A stretch of DNA of 64,000 bases. It comes from Paracyclopina nana. Lineage: Eukaryota; Arthropoda; Copepoda; Cyclopoida; Cyclopettidae. The DNA is taken from positions 8,618,001-8,682,000 of the forward strand of contig JAGUCH010000003.1 in assembly GCA_019096065.1 (NCBI GenBank), given 5' to 3'. The position numbers and the translations under genes are program-made. Numbering within the stretch: position 1 is the stretch's first letter; every line of letters begins with the position of its first letter. Shown here piece after piece: positions 12,501 to 23,700 of this stretch. The notes beneath the pieces were generated by a model. It did not search any database. It saw only the letters and a program-made list of their open reading frames with translations, and was not told the DNA's origin.

Positions 12501-13362
12501 CAGTATTGGTGGCGAGTGTCACTTTTACTCCCGTATAACACCGTCGCGTGATTGAGTTCGGCATCATCATGAAGCTTTAGTTTGTTCCGGCTTAACCGCA
12601 AACTTCCACAGCTTTGAGCTTTGTCTAATTATTCCACACTGTAACAACATGTGCCACGGTGGGAAATGTCGCCCCTCAAAGATCCCAAAGTTTGAGCATG
12701 CTCCTGACGCATGCACAACAAAAAACCCGAGTTTTATGCTGAATAGCTTGAGCATTTCTTTTTTCGGACAGCTTTGAAATTAGACTGATGGATGTAGGAA
12801 GGAAGATGGATCCAGCCGCGATTTTGCCAAATTTCAATTATGCCACGAGGAAAATTACGAGCGCCGATGATTGATTGAGCCACGCAGCTAAGATGTACAA
12901 TTTCAGCTACTTCCAATACGTACGAAATGACCTTAGCTTAGAACGATCATCGGCGCTGATTAAAAATTGAATTGGCTTTTTTTCGTGCACACTTCAGTCG
13001 TTCATGCCACCACTTTTCACCGACCGAGCATAGCGAATAGAATGGCAATGCAGTCCTAGCCAGGTCGACGCGAATTAAGCTTGGCTACGAATCGATTCGG
13101 ATCGAATTGTGAGTCATCAGAAGGGAGAAGACAAGAGCTGCTCACCCGCGTACACCGTGTCCCTCAGATCGAACTTGCATCGATGCTTGGGGAACGTCTT
13201 GAGGTTCCGCCCAGTCAGTATGAGCTCGCCAGTGGCGTAGGCCACCTCGAGGAGCCTCTCGGTGGAGAGGCCCGTGGAGGAGGAGCCTCCACTGATGGGC
13301 GAGGCCGAAGTCACCATGGACTCGCCTCGGCCTTTTCCTCCTCTGGACGAGGTCGAGGTCAT
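3536..13362 (-). CDS. LRCH: LRCH: leucine-rich repeat and calponin-homology protein
   Basis: Eleven minus-strand exons join without phase errors: 13362-13146, 8908-8531, 8274-8138, 8075-7824, 7647-7276, 7167-7031, 6722-6510, 6228-6033, 5970-5542, 5285-5208 and 3646-3536. They encode 839 residues. Start ATG 13362-13360 is the first after an in-frame TGA at 13389-13387. Residues about 25-245 form leucine-rich repeats (LSRNKLTELP, LDLSRNQLSYLP, LNLRRNHLQEIP). A KYLEIQAIKED segment, then a long Ser/Pro-rich disordered region, follow. Residues about 725-838 form a type-2-like CH domain (ADGVILCHIANHVRPRAVPS, AKCRRNVENFLLACRKIG, LICSPSDILE). The family acts as a cytoskeletal scaffold linked to DOCK/septin or actin control at the cell cortex. 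Intron 1 is 4.2 kb and intron 10 is 1.6 kb. The gene is divergent from PDIA3. Confidence 0.93.
4131..4478 (-). CDS. Candidate alternative terminal exon with a transmembrane anchor (inside LRCH intron 10)
   Basis: A 115-residue open frame on the LRCH strand lies inside the last LRCH intron. Its proposed acceptor (pyrimidine-rich TCTCTCCTAAG) ends at 4479, and it reads in the phase left by the exon ending at 5208. It starts ENLFDWTTN, continues through an acidic segment and a charged QELEKEKEIG helix, and ends in a hydrophobic stretch LFLLAVFLGTCLLLYIF just before the stop, like a tail anchor. Mammalian LRCH4 carries a C-terminal membrane segment, so an alternative LRCH end is plausible. Using it would drop the last CH-domain exon (3646-3536). 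It could instead be the end of an unrecognised nested gene, or chance. A frame upstream of 4478 looks partly coding but has no acceptor. Confidence 0.4.
   Translation of the reverse strand, partial: ENLFDWTTNMQPQPDLEAVEATLNALFTASKEVHVANVEPELLTTTTTSDTDHDDASRAAEAMKIPANFPDLVPRHTIAQELEKEKEIGNLSETLFLLAVFLGTCLLLYIFPPEY
8909..13145 (-). other. LRCH intron 1 (4.2 kb)
   Basis: This is a large first intron with no supported gene. Open frames inside it, for example plus strand 10876-11274, have neither family motifs nor splice partners. A small perfect hairpin lies at about 9851-9889 (CTCGTTGTTGTTTT and its complement around an AACAAC run). First introns of this size often hold enhancers, but I cannot point to one from sequence. 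Confidence 0.6.
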
Positions 13363-14343
13363 AGCCCCAACCGTGAACAGCACATGTCACTTCACGCGTC
13401 TTTCTCGGGTTCACAACGCTCAGTTGGCCAACTCTTTGCTGAGCAGGTTGGACCTGGACTACTTGCTCATCGCGGTCGTGGTGCAGGGACTCCAACGAGC
13501 CGCCGCTGCACTCTTAGCACTTCGGGCGTGTTTATCATGGGGCCAGAGAGGGATCGCAAAGCCGGCTACCTTGCGCGGCCAAACGCGGCTCCAGAGGATT
13601 CTGGCGTTTTTGCCAGCCTTTCCTCCCCTTCTGAGTTGCTCTCGTGGAAAACGCGCTCGGTGAGCAAGCGCACGCCAAGTTTGTCTGCATTGAAGTCGCG
13701 CTGTGACATTTGGGCCGACGCCAGGTCGGGCATGAGAAAATAGGGCTCAATTTAATGCCGCTCTTGAAAGTCTTGGAAAAAATCGCCGCCTTTTCTTCGA
13801 TGTAAATTTTTGAGTGTATAACGTTGTTTACTTTTTCTAGCATATTTTTAAAATAATTTTCTGCGGAACGGTCATAATGTAATAATCAGCTGCAGTGCAG
13901 TGGGATAAGAGGTTGCGTGATTTTTACGAAATCTTTACCGAGCATTTAAAGAGTTGATAATCTAAAGCTTTTCGACCATTCAAAATCAAACACGCTTACA
14001 GCTTCAACTGCATCAACCGAGATGAATGCTCCGACGAAGCATGATCACGGCTAACAAGTGTTCCCAAATGAGAGTCAAATTTCGCTGATTTTACAGTCTG
14101 ATTGCAACGAGGCGCTGCCAAGTGGGAAAAAAGTCAACGAAGCCAAAGTGGCTTTTTGAGCTAGTATTTGGCAATCAATGGTAAATACATGCTGGCGTTG
14201 CAGCCGGCTTCGCGTTGGATCAATCCGACGAGTCCACGTCATCCACTGAAGTGAAACAGGCTCACTGACAACTACTTGGATTGTACAGTCGACTGTCGGC
14301 TTCGAGAATCGTCGTGTAAGTCTGCTGAATTCAAATCGACACG
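13363..14343. promoter_or_regulatory. Shared divergent promoter region of LRCH and PDIA3
   Basis: The two start codons point away from each other and lie about 980 bp apart, so this interval must hold both 5' UTRs and both core promoters unless further non-coding exons exist. I see no clear TATA box. The LRCH side (13363-13740) is GC-rich and the PDIA3 side is AT-rich. No coding exon is supported here; the long plus-strand frames around 13081-13743 are shadows of LRCH exon 1. Confidence 0.5.
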
Positions 14344-16052
14344 ATGTTGTGGAAGGTTTTGCTCCTCTCGGCCATCGTTGCCGTTGCATCGGCAGACGAT
14401 GTCGTGGACCTGTCTGACAATGATTTTGATGGCGTTCTGGAGGACGTCGACACTGCTTTGGTCATGTTCTACGCTCCCTGGTAATAATGACTCTACCTTT
14501 TTTAATTTTCATGTTTCTACATCTTCATAAGTTTAACTTAATTCTTTGTGTAAATCTTCAAATTAAGAACAATTTCATCTTTCTGTGATCATGTTCAGAA
14601 ACTGGTTTTTGTTTGTCATGTGCATGGTTGAGCTTATCACACGCATCGCTGTGTTCTAGGTGCGGACATTGCAAGAGGCTGAAACCCGAATTCGAGAAGG
14701 CCGCCACGATCCTCAAGTCTAACGATCCTCCGGTCACCTTGGCCAAAGTAGATTGTACCGAAGGTGGCAAGGATACTTGCGGCCGATTTGAGGTCTCCGG
14801 CTACCCCACCATCAAAATTTTCCGCAACGGAGAGCTATCACAAGACTACAGCGGTCCACGTGAGGTCAACGGCATCGTCAAGTACATGAAGGCTCAAGTT
14901 GGCCCGGCCTCTAAGGAGTGCAAGAGCCAAGCTGATGTGGATGCTCTCCTGAAGAAGCCCGAGGTCGTCGTTGTCTCCTACTCCAAGGACAAGGCCGACC
15001 AGGAAGTGTTCCAAAAGGTTGCCAATGCTCTTCGGGAGACCGTGGCTTTTGGACACTTTGACGGAAGCGACAAGCAGAATGGCATCGTTTTGCACAGGTG
15101 AGATGAATCTTTTAATCTGACACTTTTTAATCCATCATCCAAGCGCTCGCCAGGTACTTAATAAATCACATTTATAATTGGCTATATTTCTTTCAGGCCT
15201 GATAATCTCAAGTCCAAGTTTGAGCCTGCTGAGGTGAAATATGATGGCAAAATGGACAAGGACTCCATCACTACCTGGATCAGGGCCAACTACCATGGTC
15301 TCGTTGGACACAGAACCACCGACAATGCAAGGGACTTCAAGGAGCCCTTGGTCGTGGCCTACTACGAAGTCGACTATGTCAAGAACGTCAAGGGAACCAA
15401 CTACTGGAGAAACAGGATCATGAAGGTGGCCCAAAACTTCAAGGGGCTCAACTTTGCCGTTGCCAACAAGAACGATTTCCAGCAAGAGGCCAGCGAATTC
15501 GGCCTTCAGGTCATGACCACCGACAAGCCATCCGTTGCCATCAAGTCCTCGAAGGGCAAGTTTGTCATGCAGGAGGAGTTTGACATGTCCACCTTCGAGG
15601 CATTCCTCAAGGCTTACGAGGCCGGATCCCTCGAGCCCTACCTCAAGTCAGAAGCCGTCCCTGATAACAACGATGGCCCCGTCAAGGTGGCAGTGGCCAA
15701 GAACTTTCAAGAGCTTGTCACCGACAGCAAGAAGGACGTTTTGATCGAATTCTATGCCCCCTGGTGCGGCCATTGCAAAAAGTTGGCACCTATCTATGAC
15801 GAGCTAGGAGAGAAGATGGCTGGTGAAGATGTTGAAATTGTCAAGATGGATGCGACTGCCAATGATGTTCCCCCCACATACGATGTCCGTGGCTTCCCCA
15901 CTCTTTTCTGGGTGCCCAGCAACACAAAAACTCCCGTTGCCTACAACGGCGGCCGCGAGGTGGACGATTTCGTTAAATTCATCGCAGAAAAGGCCACCAA
16001 CGAGCTCAAAGGATTCGACCGTAAGGGAAAAGCCAAGAAGTCCGAGCTGTAA
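14344..16052 (+). CDS. PDIA3: Protein disulfide isomerase A3 (ERp57/ERp60)
   Basis: Three exons, 14344-14480, 14660-15097 and 15197-16052, encode 476 residues. The chain starts with signal peptide MLWKVLLLSAIVAVASA, followed by a thioredoxin a domain with active site WCGHC (Cys47, Cys50). The b and b' domains come next, then a second a' domain with WCGHC (Cys382, Cys385), and the ER-retrieval tail KSEL. The order a-b-b'-a', the absence of the long acidic tail of PDIA1, and the phrases KVDCTEGGKDTCGRF and GFPTLFWVPSN identify the ERp57/PDIA3 branch. It oxidises and rearranges disulfides in the ER lumen, usually on glycoproteins presented by calnexin and calreticulin. Intron 1 splits the first active-site motif between APW and CGHC. 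KSEL is a variant of KDEL. Length is close to family members of 490-505 residues. Confidence 0.95.
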
Positions 16053-16780
16053 GGCTGCTGCTCAAATCCAGTGAATGAGGACCAAAGTGAGACAGCAGCT
16101 GCGTGAGTGGAGTATTATCGTCTCTGCTGATATTGAGGGATGATGCAAACTAAAAAAAATCTCTGATCATGCTTTTTGAATGCCTTCATCAATTGATTTT
16201 ACTTCAACTTAAATGCATTTTATGGCAAGCAAAACGCGAACTCCGCTATCATACTATAAAATGGTGACACGTTGTGATAATTTGTAATAACCTGCTTTCC
16301 TTCATTCATTAACCAAAATGTGCGAGCCGCTCCCATCGCAATGTATGCTATCACTTGCTGTTTAAACATCAATTTCGAGTGTTACCGTTGCTTTCTATGA
16401 AAAAAATACAAAATGTGTGTGATCAACATACCTGGCTTTCCTTTAATTATAACTTAGATGATCTATTCACACGAACGCTGTTGACTCACACACTTGTGTA
16501 TCGTCGATGAGCATGCTTTTTTATTATGTAAATTCTTTGTTCCTTTTTTGCCTCGGTTTAACTTTTCCACATTGACTTGGGAGGGTTGATGTCCCAAAAT
16601 CTTCCTAGCTCCTAAAAAGATATTTCTTTGAGAGCTTATCTTTTTCGTTTAGCTTTTTTTATCGTGGACAAACTTTCCCTTCTCATGACAGGTTTTTTTG
16701 CATATTAGCAAGTCTCTAAAATGTACACACATTGAGATATTTGGCACCAAACTTATTCGGTTCGAGAAAATAAAGTTAAG
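16053..16780. other. PDIA3 3' UTR and flank
   Basis: This is AT-rich sequence without coding potential. AATAAA at 16769-16774 is a plausible cleavage signal, though an earlier AT-rich site near 16405 could also serve. Confidence 0.5.
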
Positions 16781-16960
16781 TAGAGACTTATAAACCTACA
16801 TGGGACCGGCTTAACGGGGTACTGCGTTTGAAAAGAGCCTCACGCTCCAAAAGAGTCAACCAAGTTTTAGTCGGAGCTACCAGCAACTGGGCCGGGGAAG
16901 ACCTTCGGTAGCTCATATCTCCAAAAGGAGTCAACCTAGCCAAAACAATCCACTTTTATT
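16781..16960. repeat. Possible degenerate repeat with internal direct copies
   Basis: CTCCAAAAGAGTCAACC near 16846 recurs with one inserted G as CTCCAAAAGGAGTCAACC near 16920. The start, AGAGACTTATA near 16782, together with TCACGCTCCAAAAGAG, resembles parts of the hAT-type element at 28656-29113, so this may be an old relative. No target duplication is visible. Confidence 0.35.
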
Positions 16961-17040
16961 AGATGCTTAATTCCATTAGGTACATATTTTATATTTAATA
17001 AACAGTTTGTCCTTTTTACGCATCAAAAGCTAGGAAATAG

Positions 17041-19040
17041 AGGCTCCAGTTGGCGTTTTCTTTTTACAGTAAAAACCGTGAATACTGAATACCGCACACA
17101 AACGCAAAGCAACGCAACTCACACTTCTCAATACCGCACACAGCAAACAAATGCAAACCACAGATAAATAATCAGTTTTGGCGTATAAACTAATTTTCAT
17201 TATTGGAACCGGGCTCTAGCAGCTTTTTTTCATTTTTTTAAAGAATGCTTGAAGAATTATTTTGCTGCTTTTTTTCAAACAAGCATTAACTTTGCGTGCA
17301 GTATTTAGTATTTAAACACAAAATACTGCACACACAATTTTGAGTCAAAATATCAATTGAAACGGATAATTTGATGCAACTAGGCGCTAAATGTGAGGCA
17401 AAGTCAAACTTTTGACCCATTTGGAATTCACAAGAGCCAAAACTTACGCATCACGTTATCCTACTACATAACTAGTAAGAAAACTTGAAATCTTGACTAG
17501 AGCAATTTTGAGTCAAAATATCAACTGAAATGGATAATTTGATAATTGACTTTTTGCCAAAATATCATTTAGAAAATCAACTCAAAGTGGCTAGTGAGTG
17601 CCTTACTATGACTTTCTGATGCTTTGCAAGTTAGCCAATTTTGGATAAAAAATGTATCCTCTTTCAGTCAAATTTCATCCTTTAATTGTCAATTCACACC
17701 AATTTGTGCATAAATGCTAGCTTAGAGAGCGGACAACAAAATCCGCAAGTTTGCGCTGGTTCCTTTCAAGTAACCTTTTAAGCAAGTCGGAAAGATATCT
17801 TTTCTGTCTACAAAACCTAGGAAGCGGCATGGGGAGCGGGAAAAACAAAAACACAATTTTAATTGTTTGAATAATTATTCAAATTAATACTTTTGTTTCG
17901 GAAAGATAAAATGCTATATTCTTTTGCTTAGAATTCAGGTTTTTCCTACGAAAAAATCATTTTAGACTCTAAATCAAGGTAAGCAATTGCCTCAGATTTC
18001 TTTAATCGCATTCAAAAGGAACCACTATTGAAATTGACAACTGATACCTCAATGCTTGATTTTGGCGTTGGCCATTCTCTAAGTTTATATAGTAGCTTAT
18101 AAATGCTATTCAAATTATCTGCTCCTTCCATCATAGATACACATCTACTTTGATTTGATAAATTCATGACTATAGGGAACCGTAAATCGTACCATATTTA
18201 TCCTACCGGCAAGCTCATAAGATTTCAGACGGCTGATTGCTGACTTCGTAGCGCCGTCTGAATGAGCAAAATGCCTTATTTTCTTGATTATTTTTCGTAA
18301 GGTATAATTTTTACAAGCTTAAGTAGTGTCTAAGATTCAAATTGACCAATTATATTTACATCTCACTATATTTAGAGAGCTATCTTTCCTGAAATTCCAT
18401 CTTTTCCTCAAATCACAGGCTGGCCTTTGGGCTGGCTTACGGGCAAGCTAGAACACTAATTAAAAGTGTATCCAGATTGACCCATTATATTAAAGTGGCG
18501 TTTTTGTACGAGGGAGCTTCTTTTTGACTTTTTAATATAGTTCACATCTGGCAGTTCATTTGTTAAACGTGTCAACTACGCGCGCGCACTGATGACGTCA
18601 AGCCGTCTGAACTCAGTGCCATCTAGTGCAGTCAGCTTGACTTCGGGTTCCTATATTTAGCCTGCGGAATTTAGTAGGCAAACATACTAAATACATCACA
18701 GACTTAAAAAACGGCAATAGTCAAAAACAAAAACAGATTCTAGTTGGCACTCAGGATTCGCACATATTCATGCTTAATAGTGTTTCTAGTCACTGTAAAA
18801 TAATTTGTGCTATCCTCCAGCCAGTTCAGCTTCATTATTTCATTGATATAATACCAAAGCTGTGTGCGGTATTAAAAAGTGTGCGGTATTTAATAGTGTG
18901 CGGTATTTAGTAGTGAGCGGTATTTAATAATGTGTGGTATTTAATAGTGTGCGGTATTTCATTTTGTAGTATTTAGTAGTGTGCGTTGCTTTGCGTTTAA
19001 GTGCAGGGTTTAGTCTGTACCAGTAAAAACTCCCAGCTGT
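17041..19040. repeat. About 2 kb repeat unit with inverted ends and a tandem array
   Basis: Left end: ATACCGCACACAAACGC followed by AAAGCAACGCAA (about 17088-17120). The right end carries the complement: GTGTGCGTTGCTTTGCGTTT near 18980, plus a tandem array of 17-19-bp units of GTGTGCGGTATTTAATA (six or more copies, about 18861-18993). Inside, the phrase TTTTGAGTCAAAATATCAA occurs twice (about 17338 and 17506) and a short CAGACGGC/GCCGTCTG hairpin lies at 18227-18261. No long open frame is present. The layout suggests a non-autonomous mobile element, but the exact ends and target duplication are not resolved. Confidence 0.45.
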
Positions 19041-20796
19041 CTTTTTTGTCAAAATAGCTGCTAAAAACTCTTGATTAAATGTTTTCAAAAATAGGAAGCT
19101 TTTAACTTATTGCTATGTAAATTATCTTAGCATTTATTCAGAATGGTCAGAATGCAGATCGCCCCTGTTGGCCTTAACAGTAGAGGCGCGTTTCATTATA
19201 TTTTCACTTCCCTGTGCAAGATATGGGTTAACACGTGCACGCAAGATTCAGGCAGTGCAGTGCTGGCCAATCTTGATAGAAAAATGAATGGAGAGGTTCA
19301 ATTAACTATTTATGTCAAGCTCGGGAACGTAAAATCGGCCCATTAAGTAGCTGAGACAGGATTTAAAAGCTTATCATAGAACGTTGTAGATGTTGAAGAT
19401 TTTTTTATGTTATGGAAATTATATCTGGACACCCGCTTTCAGAAAATATGTAGTTTTAACGTATTGGAGAGAGTTTGGGTTAGTACTTAGGCTCAGTCAA
19501 TAAACGAAAATTTGAGTCAATGCTAGTTTAGGGCTTATTCTTTTGTTATTAATGAATATGTCAAGAGGGGAAATCTGCTGGTGGAGCCTTTGTAAGAGCT
19601 AACTTCCTGTGGACGCGGGATGCCCGCCGACAAATTATCAAGCGGCCGATATTTTCAAGTGTTTGTGCAAACGTAAATTTGATTTTGAAGAAATTTTCCC
19701 AATTAAATCTGACATGCTAACCTTAGCTTTGAAAAGTTATGAACCTAAAAATTCTTCTTTAAAGCAAAATCTTGGGTCAAAATCTCAAAAATCTTGGCGT
19801 TTCTACTTTAAAATCTAACGGCAGTTTCATTGGACAATCCACTGTTCGATCTTAAAATCCAGGTAATTGTGAGTTCAAGGATGCTATTGAAAATCTCAGA
19901 AAAAGTAGCTTCGTTGAAGTGAGCAGTTTTTTACGCATCGATGTTTCTAAAAGATCGGAAGAAAATCCCAGAATTTCCCCCTAAAATATATTGAGTTCTG
20001 AAAGCTGATGCTCTAAGTGAGGCATCGTGCGCCCGACTCTTTTTTTGCCTCCTTTCAACTGAGCAATTATAATCAACCCTGCAAATGCAACAAAAGACGC
20101 TCCTCAAAAGACCTCCAACTCAATCATGACAGCTGGCACTAAAAAATTATCAAGATACCAGATCGCTTTAAAGATGTGCTACATCCGCCCCTTCCTTTGG
20201 TGCAATAATGCACAGTGATGGCTGACACAAAGCGATGGTTAGGCTCGCTTTAACAAGGTGCATCTTTCACATCGTTATACTAATCATGCCCTTGATATTA
20301 ATCGTGCGCAGCTTCAAAAGTGCGTTTTACACTGCAAGAGTGTCAACAGGAAGCAAGTCTTTTGTAGCTGTGTAATTACCGAATTCTTCCATCTGAAAAA
20401 TCCTTGCTAAAGGGGCAATTACGTGCTATATAGCAGCAGTCAATTTTCTCCCGGTGACGTAAACACTTATTAGGATTTCACCGCTCTCGCTCTCTCTCGT
20501 ATCTCTTCTTGTTATGCTCGTGTTTCGCCGTTCGCTCCAGCATTGGGGCGGACCTTCAGCCTCGAGAGCCAATAGACGTCCACAGCAACGCAAATTGGGG
20601 TGTGGAAAGCCGAGCACACATGGCCAATCCTGGGATTGGCCAAAAAGTAAGTAAAATTGGTTGAATTAGGCTCTTCGGGCTACCTACGTTGGACAACGCG
20701 CACCCTGGATCCGGAGGAACGAGAGGCCATATTAGCTATTAATTGGAGCTCAGCCTCAGTGGCCTCAAGAGCTCAGTAGACGCAAAAAAATCAGTG
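19041..20796. other. Vsx upstream region
   Basis: No supported gene. Short open frames at 19143 and 19609 are unconvincing. The right part should carry the Vsx promoter and 5' UTR. An in-frame TAA lies at 20740-20742, before the TTG codon at 20743, so Vsx translation starts at ATG 20797. Confidence 0.5.
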
Positions 20797-23700
20797 ATGA
20801 TTGACAGTGCTAACTCGCCTCGCATGCTGGCCGACAGGGCCTCGGGGGGCTCCAGCCTGGCGGCCATCTCGGCTGCGGCCGCGGCCGCGGCCGCAGCAGC
20901 CTCGCACCAACACGAGGCCGTCACAATGCCCGCGCAAAAGACGCCCTTCGCCATCCAAGAGCTGCTGGGCTTGACGGCCGCAGGGTCGGTTGACCAGGCC
21001 AAGAATGCGGCCTCTGTGGCCTCTGCGGTTGCGGTCGCGACCTCGAGTGCGGCCGCCATGGGCAACTTCCCTCCCATTTCGTGCTACAATTCGTCATTCT
21101 TCAACAGTAGTGCAGTGGCCGATCAGTACAACCAGCATCAGCGGATGTACTTCAATTCGGCCGGACTTTTCGGAAATTTGCACCACCAAAGCCAATCTTT
21201 CGCAAGCTCGTCGGCCGCAGCAGCTTCACACCTTTTGGACTCTACTTTAAGAGGGGACCAATTGTCAAGTAAGTCCCAACTGATTCCAGCCTGGTTCAAA
21301 TTACGAATGTTGAAGCACAAAAATGCTATGATTTTGGCCAAGGCTTTTTCACTTGATTCTTCATCACGTGCACACGCAATTTGAGAGGGAGAAATTTGGG
21401 ACAAAGGACCTTTTGAGAACGAAGTAGTAGTATTTGCCACATTAGAAATCTTCAAGAGAAGTGTTTTGTAAACAGATTTGTTTTCAAAATGGTCGACAAT
21501 GGCGATGTCTATAATTTTGTTATTTCGACGGCATTTCTTTATTTTTCGTTCCTCGAAATCAAGAAGTTTCGCATGTTAAAATTAGACTTGAGTCTATGTA
21601 GTTTCCTATCTTTCCAAGCTTGCTCAACCTTTGAATATGCGAAGGCGATCCTGAAACGGAGAAATAATTCTAAGCAATTATTTTTGTAATAATTCCAAGC
21701 GAAACCGACAAAGGTGATCTTTCTGATTGAGGCGGTAGGCGTTTTATATTTAACAACGTTTGAGTAATAATAATAGTAAGCTACATTTTGCTATTTCGAG
21801 TATCAAGATGAGGATAGCTACGTGTTTTAATTTTTTATGGAGCATAGAATATAATTTTCAACAATCAAATCATACGAAATTATAAGATGTATTGTATTTA
21901 TGCCCCTTTCAACTGTATTGCCTATGCTGGGATTTGACAAATGGGGTTCACTAATAAAAGGCCTTCTTGTAAAAAGGCACTACATTTATGTGGCTTCATC
22001 CATTGACAGATGATTTTTTATTTTGCTTGAAACCTGCACTGCACCCTGGTTTTTAACTTGGTAACTAATATTTCAAATGAAAAGGCAGCAGCTTTGCAGA
22101 AATGGAAAGTTTTCTAAATTAAGCTTCAAAACTGATTTTGGAGCAAAACCATTATTATTTGGCAACGGAAACAGGGGAAATATGAGAAACGTGTTACAAT
22201 TTCTGGTTTGGAAATTATGCAACCTCCGCTCATTCAAATATTGTTCCTACATTTTTATTTGGACCTCCGAATAAATTGTTCCTATCTTCTAATATACCTT
22301 TCATTGCATGGAAAATAAACATGGAGCCTTTAGCAAAAAGTGCCTTATACCAACAGAGCGCTTTACCCATAAATAATCGCTCAAAGTTTCTTCAAAATCT
22401 GAATCGTCTATTCAAAACTAGATAAAATGCAAGTAAGAAATCGCCAAACGTCTGGCCTCCAGCAGACGAAATCAAAAATACCCATATTTTTTTCTAGTTC
22501 GGTAAAAGTGAAAATGCACTTGATTTGATGCAAGGTGCCTGAGATGAGCCAATACGAATTCAAATTAGGAAAGTGTTTATTCCATGGCTGATGATGTGAA
22601 TAGTAATCTTGTTAGTTTTGTGAGGAACGAGCGCGGGAAAAGTCAATGACGTAAATTGAATCGCCTCATCATCGTTATTATCCAATAATAGCGGGTCGAA
22701 AAATGCGAGAGCCGAGCCAATTTCCCGGGAAATATCTAATTATAGCATTAACTCGTGTTGCGGCAAATGACTAAAAGGAAAGCCCAAGTTGTTGTCATCA
22801 TTTGTCGAAACTCCAAGACTTTCTAATGGCACTTCCGATTTTTCGGTAAAGTAGAAAGCAGCGCACAACAAGCAAATGGGCAAGATTCGGGGAAAACTAT
22901 TGACATTCGAACGCAAGAGTCAACAACATCATCGCAATCTGTCACCAATTTGTGTTGCGCGCTACTGCTGTCAAAACATTGCCAAATAACACGGTATGAT
23001 ACCCGAGCCCATAAAAGATTTTCCGCCAAATGCAACTTTTCCCAGCTTCTCCCCGCAATTTTGTCACGTAGCATAAAGTGGAAACAATCGCAAAAATGGA
23101 CAGAATCATGCTTCCATTTTTCCCATTCGCCCAAATCTTAATCGGTTTATGATTTTGATGACATGATGGTATCCAAATTGGAATTAGGGTTTCGATTATT
23201 ACATCTAGGTCCTGAAAATTCGATGATGAGAGCTTAATTTTGAAATTGAAGAAAGATATGCCCATATGAATTAGAAAGTAGCAACTTTTTATGGTTCTCT
23301 CCTCTGAAATAACAGTTTTGGAGCAGGAAAATGAATGAGGCAAAAATTAGCTAATTTACTTGACGCAGGCAAAAATGATTTTCTTCTTCTTCCTATACTT
23401 TTAAAGCGAACCTTGCCTTTTTAGGTAGACAGGCAAGTAAAAAATTATTTCCAAAAAATATAGCATTTTTAAAGGGTTTGGAGAAGGCTTGGAAATCTAG
23501 ATGTGTCCTGCATTCATGAAGATTTGCAGATTAACGCAATGAAGCCAATGTGTAATCTGGCCACTTTCAGGCTTCATTAATTGTGATATCGACCGGGACT
23601 CTGACTCGGTAATTGGAGGCGGCGGCGGTAATGGCGGCGGCGGCAACGGGAGCGGCGCTGGCTCCAGCGCAGGTTTGGGCCTACTCAACTCCAAAAAGAA

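Noticed and set aside
13081..13743. 220-codon plus-strand frame over LRCH exon 1
   Set aside because: It is the complement of a GC-rich coding exon; it begins at a non-ATG codon and has no domain content.
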